From assembly GCA_031362985.1 (NCBI GenBank), contig JANLTO010000087.1, positions 4,878 through 68,877 of the forward strand: a DNA stretch of 64,000 bases. Reading direction: 5' to 3'. Positions 1-6,639 of the stretch are shown in pieces. Position numbers and translations under genes: made by a program. The stretch is from SHZL01 sp031362985. Lineage in GTDB: Bacteria; Pseudomonadota; Gammaproteobacteria; Xanthomonadales; SZUA-36. Position 1 is the first letter of the stretch. Every line of letters starts with the position of its first letter. The notes under the pieces were generated by a model. The model had not been told where the DNA came from. It worked only from the letters and a program-made list of their open reading frames with translations, and did no database searches.

Positions 1-2
1 CG

Positions 3-62
3 CTGTTGTTGCTTTGCCTGGTCAGATTGCTGTCTCTCAATACCGCGCCACCGGCCATCTAA
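3..62 (+). CDS. 3' end of an unidentified gene (partial)
   Basis: An open frame enters from the left edge and ends at a TAA at 60-62. The 19 visible residues are leucine-rich (LLLLCLVRLLSLNTAPPAI), which could be the end of a membrane protein. It lies 15 bp before cbpA. Too little is visible to name it, and it may be chance. Confidence 0.25.
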   Translation: MLLLCLVRLLSLNTAPPAI

Positions 63-77
63 GCCCAGGGACAATCC

Positions 78-1061
78 ATGGAATTGAAGGACTACTACAA
101 AATCATGGGCGTGGAACGAACCGCCACCCAGGACGAGATCAAGCGTGCGTATCGCAAATTGGCGCGTAAATACCACCCCGATGTAAGTTCCGAAAAAAAT
201 GCCGAAGCCCACTTCAAGGAAGTCGGCGAAGCCTACGAAGTGCTCAAGGATCCGGAAAAGCGCATGGCTTACGATGAATTGGGCAGCCAATGGAAGTCCG
301 GCCAGGACTTCCGGCCACCCCCGGGCTGGGATGCCGGGTTTGAATTCAGTGAAGGCGGCCGCGGTCGTGGCCGCGGTGACGACTTTGACTTCAGCGACTT
401 TTTTGAATCACGCTACGCGCGACAGCACGGAGGAACGCGCAGGGGTTCCGGTGGGGATTCTCATGGTTCGGCCCACGCGGGCATGAACCTGCAGGGCCAG
501 GATCACCACGCCCGGGTCATGGTGGAACTGGAAGACAGTTACACCGGCGCCACGCGGCAGATCAGCCTGCGCATACCGGAACTCACTCCTGACGGTCACG
601 TGCTCGCCCGCGAGCGCACGCTCAAGGTGCGCATACCCAAAGGCATACGCGAGGGGCAACAGATTCGCCTTGCCGGACAGGGAGGGATGGGCCTGGGGGA
701 CGCAGGCGCCGGTGATCTCTACCTTGAGGTGGCGTTCAAACCTCACCCGCGCTATCGGGTTGAAGGCGGCGATGTGTACCTTGGCCTCCCGGTCGCTCCG
801 TGGGAAGCGGCTTTGGGAGCCAATGTGCAAGTGAAAGCACCTTCGGGAACCATCGATTTGAAAGTGCCTGCGCAGTCCCAGGCAGAGAAGAAATTGCGCC
901 TCAAGGGCCGGGGCCTGCCAGGGAACGCTCCCGGTGATCTTTACGTGGTGCTGAAAATTGTCATTCCGCCAGCCGATACGGAAAAGGCGCGTGATGCCTA
1001 CCGGCAGATGCAGCAACAATTTGAATTCAACCCCAGGACGGCATTGGGAGAGAAAGCATGA
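78..1061 (+). CDS. cbpA: Curved DNA-binding protein CbpA, DnaJ-type co-chaperone
   Basis: A class II J-domain protein that stimulates the ATPase of DnaK and in E. coli also binds curved DNA in stationary phase. Residues 1-70 form the J domain with the HPD triad at 33-35. A Gly/Phe/Arg-rich linker follows (about 85-135) with a run of GRGRG. The rest is the two-lobed DnaJ C-terminal substrate-binding region (VRIPKGIREGQQIRLAGQG; GDLYLEV; LRLKGRGLPG). The CxxCxGxG zinc centre of true DnaJ is absent, which separates CbpA from DnaJ. The length of 327 aa is slightly above the E. coli protein (306). It overlaps cbpM by ATGA (1058-1061), so the pair should be translationally coupled. Confidence 0.93.
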   Translation: MELKDYYKIMGVERTATQDEIKRAYRKLARKYHPDVSSEKNAEAHFKEVGEAYEVLKDPEKRMAYDELGSQWKSGQDFRPPPGWDAGFEFSEGGRGRGRGDDFDFSDFFESRYARQHGGTRRGSGGDSHGSAHAGMNLQGQDHHARVMVELEDSYTGATRQISLRIPELTPDGHVLARERTLKVRIPKGIREGQQIRLAGQGGMGLGDAGAGDLYLEVAFKPHPRYRVEGGDVYLGLPVAPWEAALGANVQVKAPSGTIDLKVPAQSQAEKKLRLKGRGLPGNAPGDLYVVLKIVIPPADTEKARDAYRQMQQQFEFNPRTALGEKA

Positions 1062-1390
1062 AGCGCAAGAACCCGGGCGAAACGACAGTTGAGCAGGCCC
1101 TGATGGAACTGCATGGCGAACTGATTTCCCTCGAAGCAGAGTTCACCCTGGAAGACTTGTGCCGTAGCTGCATGCTGCAGTCTGATCACATCGTAGCGCT
1201 GGTACAGGAAGGTGTGCTTGAGGTGCACGGCGAGGACACCACGCAATGGCGCTTCCGCATCAGCAGTTTCCGCCGCGTCAGGACGGCCATGAGCTTACAA
1301 CGTGATCTCGGCGTTAACCTTGCCGGAGCAGCACTGGCGCTGGAATTACTCGATCGCATAGCCGAACTGGAGCGCCGGATTTCCAGTTGA
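1058..1390 (+). CDS. cbpM: Chaperone modulator CbpM-like protein
   Basis: A small partner (110 aa) of CbpA; the E. coli CbpM binds the J domain and blocks both its DnaK-stimulating and DNA-binding activities. The middle of the protein (about 28-60, TLEDLCRSCMLQSDHIVALVQEGVLEV) has the MerR-like winged-helix look of the family, and it ends in the typical helix VNLAGAALALELLDRIAELE. The start overlaps the cbpA stop by four bases. A diverged second copy of its last 18 codons lies at 2383-2439 behind the toxin-antitoxin debris. Confidence 0.85.
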   Translation: MKRKNPGETTVEQALMELHGELISLEAEFTLEDLCRSCMLQSDHIVALVQEGVLEVHGEDTTQWRFRISSFRRVRTAMSLQRDLGVNLAGAALALELLDRIAELERRISS

Positions 1391-1430
1391 ATTCTGGGTC
1401 TACCCCGATTTGCGGGAGCGGACCTTCCCC

Positions 1431-1550
1431 CTACGAGTCCTCCGGCAGCAACAGCAATCTTTCACTACGCCAGACCCGAACCAAATTGACTGCTGAAGCT
1501 TTTATCTACTGAAGATCGTTTAACGCGGACCGCGCGATAATAAGTTTCAC
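1431..1550 (-). pseudogene. Remnant of a RelE/ParE-family toxin
   Basis: Directly after the phd stop codon a GTG opens a frame reading MKLIIARSALNDLQ, then TAG, IKA, and SAVNLVRVWRSERLLLLPEDS before a final TAG. The first part matches the start of ParE-type toxins and RVWRSERLLLLPE matches their end, so about 50 central codons have been lost while the frame is kept, and an amber codon sits at position 15. Toxin directly downstream of Phd is the usual operon order. I infer a dead toxin with its antitoxin kept. The frame is too short to stand out as a gene by length; the call rests on the two terminal motifs. Confidence 0.7.
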
Positions 1551-1820
1551 TTACGCCACGCCGAGTATTTTCTTAGCCTTAGTCAGTGTGACGGTATTGC
1601 CCTCGCGGATATCAGCCAGTCCTTGCGCCACAGCCTTAACGAAACGCAGCTCTTCAGCAGTGTTCTCATAATCTTCAAGGCCTTGCACCACGGCAACCCC
1701 GCGACCTCGACTGGTTAAGAGAATGGGCCGGTGCGTATCATTTGCACGACCTACCACCTTGCCAGGATTGACCTTCAAGTCGGACAGAGGAATGACATCC
1801 TCAGAAAACTTGGTTTGCAT
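1551..1820 (-). CDS. Phd/YefM-family antitoxin
   Basis: An 89-residue antitoxin of the prevent-host-death family, which binds its own promoter through the N-terminal fold and wraps its toxin with the C-terminal tail. Visible family features are the N-terminal VIPLSDLKVNPGKVVGRAN, the central RPILLTSRGRGVAVVQGLEDYE and the C-terminal helix RFVKAVAQGLADIREG. I chose the ATG at 1820 (MQTKFSED) rather than an upstream start because it lies 28 bp behind a good promoter (1848-1877). The matching toxin is a remnant (1431-1550), so this is an orphan antitoxin. Confidence 0.88.
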   Translation of the reverse strand: MQTKFSEDVIPLSDLKVNPGKVVGRANDTHRPILLTSRGRGVAVVQGLEDYENTAEELRFVKAVAQGLADIREGNTVTLTKAKKILGVA

Positions 1821-1847
1821 ACTAACGCCCTCATTTAAACAGGACGA

Positions 1848-1877
1848 TAAATAGCACCTGTTCAAAGGTACTGTCAA
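1848..1877 (-). promoter_or_regulatory. Sigma-70 promoter of the phd operon
   Basis: Read on the minus strand: a perfect -35 TTGACA (1872-1877), an 18-bp spacer and a -10 TATTTA (1848-1853), followed 27 bp later by the ATG of phd. Phd proteins normally repress this kind of promoter. No clear palindromic operator was picked out. Confidence 0.7.
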
Positions 1878-1880
1878 GAA

Positions 1881-1933
1881 ACTAAACGTTGCGTTAACGG
1901 CGCGCGCCGCTTTTGACCTCGTCCGCGTTGAGC
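1881..1933 (-). other. attC-like site (degenerate), upstream of phd
   Basis: On the plus strand the ends read ACTAAAC and GTTGAGC. They match the integron R boxes RYYYAAC and GTTRRRY with one mismatch in the first and none in the second. The inside has imperfectly complementary arms (GTTGCGTTAACG against CGTCCGC) and a GC-rich centre. The 53-bp size is just below the usual attC range. Seen by eye only, and weaker than the neighbouring site at 1993. Confidence 0.35.
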
Positions 1934-1992
1934 GCGTAGTGATATGTTTTTGCGTCTCGACCAGACGCCCGTGTGCCTTATGTTTTCAAGGC

Positions 1993-2062
1993 GTATAACG
2001 GCACAATTCACCGGCGGGGCGCGGCTTCATCGCGCAGCGTCCGGTGGAATGATGGGTTCGGC
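1993..2062 (-). other. attC-like recombination site downstream of hicB remnant
   Basis: A 70-bp imperfect palindrome directly downstream of the minus-strand hicB remnant, where an integron attC should lie. Plus-strand ends are GTATAAC and GTTCGGC (R boxes, one mismatch each, with the invariant AAC and GTT kept). Inner arms ATTCACCGG and CCGGTGGAAT pair with one extrahelical G, and the centre forms GCGCG-loop-CGCGC. Paired arms, an unpaired spacer, one extrahelical base and a variable terminal hairpin are the hallmarks of attC. No integrase gene is in the window. Confidence 0.5.
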
Positions 2063-2073
2063 CCCATTCGTAA

Positions 2074-2382
2074 CTATGCGCGCCGTTCTCTGCGCCCAAG
2101 GCCTTCTGCCATAAACGACAGGACAAGGGCATTTAGTGATACACCCTCAGCCTTTGCATGTGTAGCCAACCTCGCGTGGATTGTCTTTGGAACGTGAGCG
2201 ACGAACTTTCCGGATGCAACGCCACCGCTATTCGGTGCAGGAATTGGTAACTCTTTGGCCTTGAGTTCGGCGATCGTGGCTTTCAATGCGTCCTTACCGT
2301 TAGTGAGCGCTTCTTCGACGGTTTCTCCGTCAAAAAGGCACTCCGAAAAATGGGGTAAGAAATCAGGAAGCCACCGTCTTCC
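2074..2382 (-). pseudogene. hicB: HicB-family antitoxin, truncated and frameshifted
   Basis: The open part (2074-2286) encodes the C-terminal half of a HicB protein: GKFVAHVPKTIHARLATHAKAEG is the ribbon-helix-helix segment used to bind DNA. Reading further upstream continues the family pattern (FDGETVEEALTNGKDALKATI), and after a one-base loss in the C run near 2355 the N-terminal EDGGFLISYPHF appears in another frame. The homology stops at 2382, exactly where the cbpM-like fragment begins, so the N-terminus has been cut away. No HicA toxin is visible on either side. Non-functional as read. Confidence 0.75.
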
Positions 2383-2439
2383 CTGGCGCTGGAATTACTC
2401 GATCGTATCGCGGAACTCGAGCGCGGTCATTCCAGCTAA
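2383..2439 (+). pseudogene. Remnant of a second cbpM 3' end
   Basis: These 57 bases match the last 57 of cbpM (1334-1390) at 47 positions; the first 23 are identical. In the cbpM frame they read LALELLDRIAELERGHSS and a stop, against LALELLDRIAELERRISS in the intact gene. Most differences are third-position changes (CGC/CGT, ATA/ATC, GCC/GCG, CTG/CTC), so the fragment came from a functional gene in a related lineage rather than from a fresh local duplication. It marks a recombination junction. Confidence 0.85.
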
Positions 2440-2451
2440 GTGAATACTATT

Positions 2452-2766
2452 TCATTGGCCTTTGAGCCCATCACGAAAGGCTATCGCTTCCTGTTCCACC
2501 CGAATAGCCTCCATGACGGGAACTACCGGATGCGCCTGGAATGTAAATGCAGGCAGCATCGAGCAGAGCTTGTGCACCGCCAATGGATCGTCACAATCTA
2601 CCATCATATACCCACCCCAATCACCGACTCGTATAACGAACAACTCTATCTTGAAATTATCGGGCGCTTTCCATTGACTGAAAACCTCCAGTATTCGCTT
2701 CTGAGCATTTTCGTATTCTATCGGTGAACCTTGCGAACGTTCGGACCAGGTGATCATGTATTTCAT
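2452..2766 (-). CDS. DUF3303 family protein
   Basis: A 104-residue soluble protein that begins MKYMITWSER and contains GGYMMVDCDDPLAVHKLCSML and the closing HPVVPVMEA, which is the pattern of DUF3303, a small dimeric alpha/beta-barrel-like family of unknown function. The start has a good ribosome site (AGGAAA) on the minus strand. It faces the cbpM remnant. Function unknown. Confidence 0.75.
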   Translation of the reverse strand: MKYMITWSERSQGSPIEYENAQKRILEVFSQWKAPDNFKIELFVIRVGDWGGYMMVDCDDPLAVHKLCSMLPAFTFQAHPVVPVMEAIRVEQEAIAFRDGLKGQ

Positions 2767-2821
2767 ACGTATTTTCCTGTGTTGCTTGAAATGGCCGGAA
2801 TTGCAGGAATTGAAATGGCCA

Positions 2822-2874
2822 GAATCTTATTTCAGCCGGGGCGGCAGACAGTCGGCCGGAACGAAGTCTTAGGC
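2822..2874 (-). other. Decayed attC-like sequence
   Basis: Downstream of the minus-strand membrane gene, the minus strand reads GCCTAAGACTTCGTTCCGG, GCCGAC, a centre, then CCCCGGCTGAAATAAG. This resembles the common attC left half (GCCTAACAATTCGTTCAAGC) and an L' box, but the invariant AAC has become AAG and no right R box is seen. Listed as a possible relic only. Confidence 0.25.
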
Positions 2875-2887
2875 GGTGATCATAAGA

Positions 2888-3340
2888 CTACCGCCGACAG
2901 GCTCGCTTGACCAACTGCTCATGCGTCCAATTACCCGGACCCCGCGGAGCGGAAGAAAACAGCGCTGCGAGTGTGGCTGCCAGCAGCGCACTGGCGGCCG
3001 CCACCTCAAGCCAAATGGTTGCGTTCATACCAAGGGAATGTGCCGACAGCGGCGCCACCCAATAGTGATCGAGCCCGCCAAAGCCCAGTGCGGCGTAGCC
3101 CGCGATCGTGATTAGCCCGGCCCGGCGAAATCCGAATCCTGCAAAGACTGTGCCTGCGGCACCAACCGCAGTGACAGCATACCATGCCAGGTAGACGCTT
3201 GACCTCGAAAGCCAGGCGGGCAAATTGGGGTAGTCAGCGAGAAATTCTGCGTTATCGGCAAAGTGCAACAAGCTTGTTGCAAAGTAAATGATGAGCAACA
3301 CGAACAGGAAACGTGGTATTCGTGTGGACGGTTTGACCAT
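2888..3340 (-). CDS. Hypothetical membrane protein, four predicted helices
   Basis: About 150 residues from the ATG at 3340 (MVKPSTRIPRFLF); a frame with an earlier ATG at 3418 adds 26 residues without hydrophobic character. Four hydrophobic segments are visible: FLFVLLIIYFATSLLHFA, VYLAWYAVTAVGAAGTVFA, GLITIAGYAALGFGGL and LEVAAASALLAATLAALF. The HFADNAEF stretch after helix 1 and GLDHYWVAP after helix 3 recall small 4-TM proteins of unknown function. No catalytic motif recognised. Part of the minus-strand accessory patch. Confidence 0.6.
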   Translation of the reverse strand: MVKPSTRIPRFLFVLLIIYFATSLLHFADNAEFLADYPNLPAWLSRSSVYLAWYAVTAVGAAGTVFAGFGFRRAGLITIAGYAALGFGGLDHYWVAPLSAHSLGMNATIWLEVAAASALLAATLAALFSSAPRGPGNWTHEQLVKRACRR

Positions 3341-3515
3341 GGAGAATGAACTTGTAAGGACATCCTGGGTACGAGGATCAGGGCCATTTAAGGTGCCTTC
3401 GCCCGGAGTGATGAACAAGATCGTGCAGTTTGCTGAGTGGCTTCCTGTTTGGAATCCAGGACGATGAATGTGGATTCAAGCTTTGGCTGGGGCATGCGGG
3501 TTCCTCGTTCAGAAT

Positions 3516-3537
3516 CTGCTGGAATAAATTGTCAGGC
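3516..3537 (-). other. attC half-site-like sequence
   Basis: The minus strand just downstream of the DUF1801 gene reads GCCTGACAATTTATTCCAGC, matching 17 of 20 positions of a common attC left half. The opposite half is not found. A weak relic at best, but it sits where a cassette site would. Confidence 0.2.
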
Positions 3538-3555
3538 GGCCCGGACCATAATTGA

Positions 3556-3930
3556 CTACCAGAAACTGTCAGCTTCGCACTTGCTTACAGCCATAAGACG
3601 GTACTTCACAATCTTGCGAATGAGTGTCTCAGGAACTGGTTCGCTATACTGAATTTTAAGAAAGTTCGTTGTCGTCTGGTACTTTTTCAGTTCATCGCGA
3701 AATACCTCAAGAGCTTCCGCACTGGGAGCGAAACTCAGGTGGTGCTTGTGCGCGGAGAAAGCAAACAGGAACCGCGGCTCTACAAAGAACGGATTGCCCC
3801 ACTTGATCGTTTCCTGGGCGTTTGGCGCGACACTCTTGAGAATTGCATAGAGTTTGCGCAAATGCGCCTGACTTTCACTCGGAGCCATTGTGATGTACTC
3901 AGCGATCGAGGTCGGACGCTTGCTGTTCAT
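3556..3930 (-). CDS. DUF1801 family protein
   Basis: 124 residues. The opening TSIAEYITMAPSESQAHLRKLYAILKSVAPNAQETIKWGNPFF is the usual DUF1801 pattern (YdhG-like; sometimes called iron chaperone from the frataxin-like fold). The middle FLFAFSAHKHHLSFAPS and the closing IRKIVKYRLMAV also fit. Actual role unknown. It stands alone in the accessory patch, with VOC upstream. Confidence 0.78.
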   Translation of the reverse strand: MNSKRPTSIAEYITMAPSESQAHLRKLYAILKSVAPNAQETIKWGNPFFVEPRFLFAFSAHKHHLSFAPSAEALEVFRDELKKYQTTTNFLKIQYSEPVPETLIRKIVKYRLMAVSKCEADSFW

Positions 3931-4019
3931 CTGCCTCCCCGCGAATTCGAAAGATCATCATTGCGCACCTGCGGCTCCGTGCATCCGACTTGTACGGTTT
4001 GCCCTTCACTATGGAAGGG

Positions 4020-4400
4020 TCAGGCTTCCGTATTGAGAACAGCTTCGATTCTATAACCATCCGGATCTGTGGCAAATGCTGCAAAGTACATTTCGCCGTA
4101 ATCCGGTCGAAACCCCGGACGCCCGTTGTCCTTGCCCCCGTTGCACAGTGCAGCTTCGTAAAAACGCGCAACAGCTTCTTGCGACGGCGCACTGAAAGCC
4201 AGGTGGAACCCCGGCCCGGGCACAACAACTCCAGAAGGCCATAGTTTGATAGCGAACTTATCCTCGCCTCCGGCATAACCATAACCAACAGCCGTTTCGT
4301 CGGCCCAAACTCGTACATAGCCAAGTACGGCCAGCGTTGCACCGTAGAACGCAGCAGAGCGTTGCAGGTTGGTGACACCAAAAGAAATGTGGTGCAGCAT
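4020..4400 (-). CDS. VOC family protein (glyoxalase/dioxygenase fold)
   Basis: 126 residues with two beta-alpha-beta-beta-beta units of the vicinal oxygen chelate fold. MLHHISFGVTNLQRSAAFY supplies the first metal-ligand histidine region, GPGFHLAFSAPSQEAVARFYEAAL the second half-domain start, and FATDPDGYRIEAVL the usual C-terminal glutamate. The GGKDNGRPGFRPDY stretch is typical of lactoylglutathione-lyase-like cassette-borne VOC proteins. Substrate unknown. Confidence 0.82.
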   Translation of the reverse strand: MLHHISFGVTNLQRSAAFYGATLAVLGYVRVWADETAVGYGYAGGEDKFAIKLWPSGVVVPGPGFHLAFSAPSQEAVARFYEAALCNGGKDNGRPGFRPDYGEMYFAAFATDPDGYRIEAVLNTEA

Positions 4401-4573
4401 GAATCGTCACGAAAGTCTCCCACGGAATTAAATGGTGGGCACGCGGCATGCGCAGGACCACCGCATCTCAACTCAGTTCTCTGGCAAAATACAATGCAGA
4501 AATCAGGAAGGCGTTGCTGAACACTGCTGAGTGAGTGAATACGAACAACGCAGCCACCGGTCAGGAGTCTGGA

Positions 4574-5605
4574 ATGAAGTTTTACATCATTATGTTGGTA
4601 ACGGCAGCGAACCTTGTGTTAACGGCCGTAGCACGCGCAGATGAAGCACACCTGACTATCATGAGCTTCAATGTATGGGGCGCCGGGCAAAACGCTGGGA
4701 AAACGACTGCAGAAACCATAGCTGCAATCCGGGCAGCACAGGCGGATTTGGTCGGCTTGCAGGAAGTTTGCGCCGAGTCTGTCCCCTGCCGTGCGGATTA
4801 CTGCCCGCCACGCGGACCCTCTGCAGCTTTGGAAATTGCCGCAGCCCTGGGCTTCGACGTGTACCAGCAAGAACAAACCAATGACGCCCTGTGGGCCAAT
4901 GCCATCCTCAGCCGCTACCCCATCCTCGGCGCCAGTAAGCATGCCCTGGGAATCCGCGTGGATGTGCATGGGCAAGAGGTTTGGCTGTTCAATATCCACC
5001 CCACCGATTATCCCTATCAGCCCTATCAGTTACTGGGGATTCCCTACGGCGCGGCGCCCTTCATTCGCTCCGCTGACGAGGCCGTGCGTTATGCCAGCAG
5101 AACCCGAAGCAGCGCTTTGCAGTTGTTGCGGCAAGATCTTGCAACTGTCACCCCGGCCGCACTGACAATTATCACCGGAGACTTCAACGAACCATCACGG
5201 CTGGACTGGACAGACGCTGCAGTCTCTGCCGGATTACAACCCCTGGCGGTACCGTGGCCACTGACGCAGGCGCTGGCGGAGGCCGGGTTTGTCGATGCAT
5301 TTCGCAGCGCCCACCCGGATGTCGTGGCAAAGCCGGGGTTCACCTGGTCGCCACTGATCGCCACGGACAGCGTTTCTGCAGATTCCTTACCAGCGGATGC
5401 CTTGCGCGCGGACACGCCAGCCAATGGCAAGCCGCAGGACCACCGCGATCGCATCGACTTTATTTTCGTCCGCGGCGAGTCTGCGGTGGTGAATGGGGCG
5501 GCAGTTGTGGGTGAATCCTCCGCTATGGCTGACATCGTGGTAACGCCCTGGCCTTCGGATCATCGTGCGGTGGTGGCGCACATCTCATCAGACCAGATAA
5601 ATTAG
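4574..5605 (+). CDS. Secreted endonuclease/exonuclease/phosphatase family hydrolase
   Basis: A 343-residue exported member of the DNase I-like EEP superfamily. The ATG at 4574 is preceded by AGGAG at the right distance and gives a signal peptide (MKFYIIMLVTAANLVLTAVARA). Family motifs in order: MSFNVWGAG, DLVGLQEVC (catalytic Glu), NIHPTDYPYQP, ITGDFNEPSRLDW and the C-terminal DRIDFIFVRG and SDHRAVVAHI. Such proteins cleave phosphodiester or phosphomonoester bonds with Mg2+. A short alanine/serine-rich insert (DSVSADSLPADALRADT) lies before the last motifs. Substrate (nucleic acid, lipid or inositol phosphate) is not evident. Confidence 0.85.
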   Translation: MKFYIIMLVTAANLVLTAVARADEAHLTIMSFNVWGAGQNAGKTTAETIAAIRAAQADLVGLQEVCAESVPCRADYCPPRGPSAALEIAAALGFDVYQQEQTNDALWANAILSRYPILGASKHALGIRVDVHGQEVWLFNIHPTDYPYQPYQLLGIPYGAAPFIRSADEAVRYASRTRSSALQLLRQDLATVTPAALTIITGDFNEPSRLDWTDAAVSAGLQPLAVPWPLTQALAEAGFVDAFRSAHPDVVAKPGFTWSPLIATDSVSADSLPADALRADTPANGKPQDHRDRIDFIFVRGESAVVNGAAVVGESSAMADIVVTPWPSDHRAVVAHISSDQIN

Positions 5606-5720
5606 GGACCAGCGGCAGGAACCTTAAGCCTGCGCCCGGCGTCAAAGCGTCGTTGCACCCAGCCCGGAATGTAGCCTCGGTCCGGCACCGCTAAACACAA
5701 ACTTTCAGGAGATCCCGTCA

Positions 5721-6605
5721 ATGATGCGCATCCTCATGTTCCTCGCCACCAATATTGCTGTCCTGGTGTTGGTCAGTATCGTGTTCCAGGTACTGGGTAT
5801 TGAAGGCACCCTGGCAAAAAACGGCGTCGACCTGAACCTGCAATCACTGCTGATTATGGCGGCGGTGATTGGCTTTAGTGGCTCGTTCATCTCTCTCGCC
5901 CTGTCGAAGTTCATGGCCAAGCGTGCCATGGGCGTGAAAGTCATAGAGCAAGCGCAGAACAATACCGAAAAGTGGTTATACGAAACGGTCAAACGGCAGG
6001 CTGAGCAAGCCGGCATCAACATGCCGGAAGTCGGAATCTTCCAATCGCCGGAACCCAATGCCTTTGCCACCGGTATGCGGCGTAATGCGGCCCTGGTCGC
6101 GGTGAGCACCGGCCTGTTGCAAAGCATGAAAGCCGAGGAAGTGGAGGCGGTGCTGGGCCACGAGATCTCGCATGTTGCCAATGGCGACATGGTCACCATG
6201 GCATTGATGCAAGGCGTGGTGAACACCTTCGTTATTTTCCTCGCCCGCGTCATTGGCCACGTAGTCGACCGCGTAGTGTTTAAGACTGAACGAGGCTATG
6301 GTCCGGCGTATTACATTACATCCATCGTGGCGCAAATTTGCCTGTCCATTTTCGCTTCGATGATTGTCATGTGGTTTTCCCGCCGGCGGGAGTTCCGTGC
6401 AGATGCGGGCGGCGCCAACCTTGCAGGACGTAACAAGATGATAGGCGCCCTGCAGGCCTTGCAGCGTTCGCGACAGCCACATGATCTGCCGGGACAACTC
6501 GCTGCCTTTGGAATTGCCGGTGGCGCGGGAGCAGGCCTGAAAAAACTGTTCATGAGCCACCCGCCGCTGGAGCAGCGCATCGCGGCCTTGCAAGCGCTGG
6601 TTTGA
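5721..6605 (+). CDS. htpX: Protease HtpX, membrane zinc metalloprotease
   Basis: A 294-residue inner-membrane M48 protease that works with FtsH in quality control of membrane proteins and is usually induced by envelope stress. Two N-terminal helices (about 4-26 and 42-62) are followed by the zinc motif HEISH at 147-151, two further hydrophobic segments, and the third ligand in RRREFRADAGGA. SPEPNAFATG before the motif is typical. The start has AGGAG at 5707-5711. Confidence 0.95.
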   Translation: MMRILMFLATNIAVLVLVSIVFQVLGIEGTLAKNGVDLNLQSLLIMAAVIGFSGSFISLALSKFMAKRAMGVKVIEQAQNNTEKWLYETVKRQAEQAGINMPEVGIFQSPEPNAFATGMRRNAALVAVSTGLLQSMKAEEVEAVLGHEISHVANGDMVTMALMQGVVNTFVIFLARVIGHVVDRVVFKTERGYGPAYYITSIVAQICLSIFASMIVMWFSRRREFRADAGGANLAGRNKMIGALQALQRSRQPHDLPGQLAAFGIAGGAGAGLKKLFMSHPPLEQRIAALQALV

Positions 6606-6639
6606 AGCTGGGCTGGGCTGGACTAGGCTCGCCTGTCGA

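Noticed and set aside
1973..2197. A plus-strand frame across the attC-like site and hicB remnant
   Set aside because: It lies antisense to hicB and covers the palindrome; the sequence pattern is explained by those.
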